Assembly: GCF_910585425.1 (NCBI RefSeq)
Contig: NZ_CAJUCP010000089.1
Location: 1-16,779, forward strand
Direction of reading: 5' to 3'
Length of the DNA: 16,779 nucleotides
From: an uncultured Acetatifactor sp.
Lineage (GTDB): Bacteria > Bacillota > Clostridia > Lachnospirales > Lachnospiraceae
Shown: in pieces, positions 14,578-16,779 of the stretch
How the letters are laid out: each line of letters opens with the position of its first letter
How positions within the stretch are numbered: the first letter of the stretch is position 1
The notes under the pieces: model-generated
What the model saw: the letters and a program-made list of their open reading frames with translations, nothing else
What the model was told of the DNA's origin: nothing
Database searches by the model: none
Program-made: the position numbers and the translations under genes

Positions 14578-15109
14578 TTTAAGTAAAAAACTGGATTTTG
14601 CTGATATTGACTTAACCGCGCCGGACAGGGTCATTGAAGAAATTTTATCTGAATTACCCAAAGAAACCAATGGCATTATATTAGGGAAAGTCGAAGCTTA
14701 TAATGGTCCTGTTTTTTCCCACACGACTTTCGGGCTTTCCGAATTGACAAAAGGGGATATCATAGGGGCTTTAGGAGGTACAAAGTTTGATGTGCAGAAG
14801 AATTTGGGCGAGATAGGCCAGGAAATAAATAAATACGAATGCTTTCTCTATACACCTGAATATGACAAATATAAGTACAGGGTGTTCTTTGTAAATTATG
14901 GTATCACTAACTATCCTGTTGATATTATACTTGAAGAAAGCGTAGCCGAGAGCATTTCAAGTTCTGGCGCCTATATTTATACATGCGGCACACGAGATGA
15001 ACTTGAAAGTTTAATATTCAAAATCTTCAGTTCAAAACGGGTTATTTCAGTGATGCAAAATTTGATCTGGATTAACCAGGCTAAAAGAAGCGCAAGAAAT
15101 GTAGTATAG
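14561..15109 (+). CDS. Hypothetical partner protein of the EEP-fold enzyme, 182 residues
   Basis: The gene starts at ATG 14561, 9 bases after an AGGAGG site that lies inside the upstream gene, and overlaps that gene by 17 bases, so the two are translationally linked. The product starts MEVNLNLSKKLDFADIDLTA, includes NGIILGKVEAYNGPVFSHTT and LGGTKFDVQKNLGEIGQEIN in the middle, and ends SVMQNLIWINQAKRSARNVV. It has no membrane segment, signal peptide or zinc motif. The hydrophobic strands alternating with acidic stretches suggest a compact alpha/beta protein. I do not recognise the family. The pairing suggests an inhibitor, immunity-type, sensor or cofactor protein for the EEP-fold enzyme (inference). 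It is AT-rich like its partner, and an IS-like end starts within 10 bases of its stop codon. Confidence 0.7.
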   Translation: MEVNLNLSKKLDFADIDLTAPDRVIEEILSELPKETNGIILGKVEAYNGPVFSHTTFGLSELTKGDIIGALGGTKFDVQKNLGEIGQEINKYECFLYTPEYDKYKYRVFFVNYGITNYPVDIILEESVAESISSSGAYIYTCGTRDELESLIFKIFSSKRVISVMQNLIWINQAKRSARNVV

Positions 15110-15184
15110 GTTAAAGAGGGGGTGTCAGGAAATGCCAGATTTTAAGCATTTGAGCCCCTGATACAGGCTGAAGTTGATTTTCTG

Positions 15185-15213
15185 TTGGCCGATTTCAAAG
15201 AATTCGTTATAAT
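15185..15213 (+). promoter_or_regulatory. Promoter-like site inside the MITE-like element
   Basis: TTGGCC (15185-15190), a 17-bp spacer and a perfect TATAAT (15208-15213). The predicted transcript would start near 15220 and meet the terminator at 15256-15284 after only about 65 bases. Confidence 0.45.
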
Positions 15214-15255
15214 ATGTGTTGTTTAGCATAGTTACATTATATCATGTAACGGAGA

Positions 15256-15284
15256 AAAGGTGGTTATCGCTAGCCATCTTTTTT
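15256..15284 (+). terminator. Intrinsic terminator inside the MITE-like element
   Basis: AAAGGTGGTTA (15256-15266) pairs with TAGCCATCTTT (15271-15281) over 11 positions, two of them G-U, around a TCGC tetraloop, and T6 runs from 15279 to 15284. It can stop transcripts of the upstream EEP-fold operon as well as the short transcript predicted from 15208. Confidence 0.8.
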
Positions 15285-15303
15285 CTCTTTTTTGACTAAA
15301 ATT

Positions 15304-15353
15304 TCAGAGGAGGGACAGTGGCATGCATACGTCGCTGTCTCTCCTCTGATTTT
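15304..15353 (+). terminator. Second long hairpin of the MITE-like element
   Basis: TCAGAGGAGGGACAG (15304-15318) pairs with CTGTCTCTCCTCTGA (15335-15349), 15 positions with a single G-U wobble, followed by TTTT. It may act as a back-up terminator or protect the element from outside transcription. Confidence 0.6.
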
Positions 15354-15420
15354 GTTGGACTATCTATTTCCCGACAGCCCCTTTGTCTTCCTCTTTTGCG
15401 GGCAATGTCTTCCGGTTCCG

Positions 15421-16554
15421 TCAGAACACCACCGACGCGGTGGAGTGATAGACCTCCAGGGAGGGATTGATGACCTTATGGTAGACGCCCATGTCGTTCT
15501 GCTCCAGCCGCTTTCGCAGAAGCAGCCCCGCCTCCTGGCCCATGAGGTACTCGGACTGGTTGATGTGGGTGTAGAAGTCCGGGTTCCTTGTCTTGGTCAT
15601 GGGCGAGTCGAAGCAGACCAACGACACGTCCTTCGGAATGTCCAGCTTCAGCGAGGCGCACAGCTCGTCCAGATAGACACAGCTGTTGCACTCGGTGGCG
15701 ATGAAGGCGGTGACCTTCTCCTCCCGGACCAGCCGGTTCACCAGCTCCTGGTAGTAGGAGGTCTCATGGGCGCAGCCGATGTGCTCCACCACCTGTATGG
15801 CGCTTTCCGGCATGTTCAGGCTCTCGGCGGTGCTCAGCACCCCGTCCAGCCTGCGCTTGACAGAGAAGGTGTTCCGGTTGGAGGCGGTGACGAAAGCGAT
15901 GCGCTGATGCCCCAGCTCGTACAGATGCCTGACGCACAGCTCTCCGGCCTTCTGATTGTCCGCGATGACATAGCTGGTGTTCAGCCGGGGCAGATAGCGG
16001 TCCATGAGCACCAGCGGGTATTTCTGCAGGTTCATGGTCAAAAGCTCATTGCTGAAAAAGGGCTGGTCCTGAGGGAACAGGATGATGCCGGAAATGTCCG
16101 TCTCCATGCAGCGCTTCAGCATGTAATTCTCCGCCTGGGGGTTCTGGCTCTGGAAAATATGGCAGATATATTCATTCTGCGGGAAAGCCGACAGCACGCC
16201 GTTCATCATGGACATGGAGAACAGGTCCCGGACGGTGGGCATGATGCAGGCGATTTCGGGCAGATGTTCGAGGCTCCGGACGGGCTCCTCCGGCTGCTTT
16301 GTCTCGGGGGCAAGGGCAGGGGCCGTCTGGAGCCTGGACACAAAGCTCCCCCGGTTGGGGAAACGCTCTATCACCCCTTCGTTCTTCAGCTCGCTCAGGG
16401 CTTTGGAGACCGTGATGCGGCTCACCTGGTAATGCTCCATGAGCTGATATTCTGTGGGCAGCTTGTCTCCGGGAGACAGAAGGCCGCTTTGGATTTGGTG
16501 CAGGATATCTTCTTTGATTCTCTGGTACATGGGTTGGTTCATGATGTTCGCCAT
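15421..16554 (-). CDS. GntR-type HTH regulator with LacI/periplasmic-binding-like sensor domain
   Basis: A 377-residue regulator with the AraR-like domain order. Residues about 5-75 form a GntR winged helix (MYQRIKEDILHQIQSGLLSP, then PTEYQLMEHYQVSRITVSKA and EGVIERFPNRGSFV). Residues about 95-377 form a LacI-type sugar-binding domain with DRYLPRLNTSYVIADN, LYELGHQRIAFV and FIATECN. It is expected to bind DNA operators and release them, or bind them, on contact with a sugar. The start at ATG 16554 has AAAGGAGG 9 bases upstream; longer frames run over the promoter. It probably controls sugar genes located beyond the right edge or in this neighbourhood; its operator is unknown, with the 13-bp repeats upstream as the nearest candidate. 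The gene ends 40 bases from the IS-like end. Confidence 0.92.
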   Translation of the reverse strand: MANIMNQPMYQRIKEDILHQIQSGLLSPGDKLPTEYQLMEHYQVSRITVSKALSELKNEGVIERFPNRGSFVSRLQTAPALAPETKQPEEPVRSLEHLPEIACIMPTVRDLFSMSMMNGVLSAFPQNEYICHIFQSQNPQAENYMLKRCMETDISGIILFPQDQPFFSNELLTMNLQKYPLVLMDRYLPRLNTSYVIADNQKAGELCVRHLYELGHQRIAFVTASNRNTFSVKRRLDGVLSTAESLNMPESAIQVVEHIGCAHETSYYQELVNRLVREEKVTAFIATECNSCVYLDELCASLKLDIPKDVSLVCFDSPMTKTRNPDFYTHINQSEYLMGQEAGLLLRKRLEQNDMGVYHKVINPSLEVYHSTASVVF

Positions 16555-16599
16555 GACACGATTCCTCCTTTCACAGTCCCGAACGGATTGGTTTCTTCT

Positions 16600-16629
16600 A
16601 ATATACGCCATTGTCCTTACAAATGTCAA
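16600..16629 (-). promoter_or_regulatory. Promoter of the GntR/LacI-type regulator gene
   Basis: On the minus strand a perfect TTGACA (plus 16624-16629), an 18-bp spacer and TATATT (plus 16600-16605). The -10 box is about 45 bases upstream of the ATG. Confidence 0.65.
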
Positions 16630-16662
16630 GTCAAATAATTTGATATGTTTGTTATATTAAAA

Positions 16663-16726
16663 GTGCCATAAAAAGGATTCCCAAATATGTAAAATATAAC
16701 TAAAAATGGATTTGTGCCATAAAAAG
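16663..16726. repeat. Pair of 13-bp direct repeats upstream of the regulator gene
   Basis: GTGCCATAAAAAG occurs at 16663-16675 and 16714-16726, 51 bases apart, in an AT-rich stretch between the regulator promoter and the right edge. The spacing is close to five helical turns, as seen for cooperating repressor or activator sites. Candidate operators; no gene is visible from here to the right edge. Confidence 0.55.
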
Positions 16727-16779
16727 ATATGGTGTTAGTCAGCAAATGGGTCGGTAAGGTTATATGGCCAGTAAACCAG

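Larger units (their letters stand above)
15112..15381. mobile_element. MITE-like element or IS1182 end fragment without coding capacity
   Basis: The left end GGGGGTGTCAGGAAAT (15118-15133) and right end ATTTCCCGACAGCCCC (15366-15381) are inverted repeats with two mismatches over 16 bases. Between them there is no gene but a promoter-like site, a 7-bp perfect inverted repeat, an intrinsic terminator and a second long hairpin. The first 50 bases (15112-15161) repeat 13143-13192 in direct orientation. It may be a non-autonomous element or two IS ends left after deletion. No clear target-site duplication was identified. Confidence 0.6.

Noticed and set aside
15292..16638. Long open frame on the plus strand opposite the GntR/LacI-type gene
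   Set aside because: It is the antisense shadow of a clear regulator gene; its predicted protein has no recognisable domain and no ribosome binding site.
1..16779. tRNA or rRNA genes
   Set aside because: No segment with tRNA cloverleaf arms or conserved rRNA sequence was noticed by eye; a tRNAscan-SE run would settle this.

Overview
The window looks like chromosomal DNA of a Gram-positive gut anaerobe, most probably of the family Lachnospiraceae (Clostridia). The reasons are strong AGGAGG-type ribosome binding sites, a solute-binding protein of the DUF3502 type common in that family, cytoplasmic GH4 and GH38 glycosidases without signal peptides, DUF4143 and PDDEXK_9-type genes, and an IS1182-like transposase remnant. 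This placement is inferred from protein families and was not tested by a search. Most genes are GC-rich. The stretch from about 13.68 to 15.1 kb is clearly AT-rich and looks foreign.

Layout. (1) 1-2916: the 3' part of a sugar-binding lipoprotein gene, a 49-codon gene on the opposite strand with its own promoter (1167-1316), and a GH28-like beta-helix glycosidase (1465-2916). (2) 3151-5213: a compact type II restriction-modification system, a cytosine-5 methyltransferase overlapping a PmeII-like endonuclease. (3) 5265-6774: a solitary AAA_14/DUF4143 ATPase whose promoter overlaps a duplicated 24-bp sequence, ending at a strong terminator. (4) 6779-7342: a truncated AAA-ATPase/PDDEXK_9 remnant on the minus strand. 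(5) 7366-9880: a GH4 glycosidase (melA-like) divergent from an AraC-type regulator whose leader carries a 45-bp tandem repeat. (6) 9920-10027: a 35-codon tail of a second PDDEXK_9-type gene. (7) 10170-13108: a GH38 alpha-mannosidase with operator-like palindromes in its promoter and leader. (8) 13143-15381: a mosaic of IS1182-like ends and a broken transposase around a two-gene AT-rich module, an endonuclease/exonuclease/phosphatase-fold protein followed by an unknown 182-residue protein. (9) 15421-16554: a GntR-HTH regulator with a LacI-type sensor domain, with its promoter and a pair of 13-bp repeats upstream.

Taken together this is a glycan-use neighbourhood (uptake, pectin-like, alpha-galactoside or alpha-glucoside, and alpha-mannoside hydrolysis, two sugar-type regulators). 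It has been interrupted repeatedly by accessory DNA: a restriction-modification system, ATPase/nuclease-like genes and their remnants, and IS debris. The best candidate for an undescribed system is the EEP-fold/unknown-protein pair at 13765-15109. It has a consensus promoter, overlapping genes and IS ends on both sides. Its function cannot be read from sequence alone.
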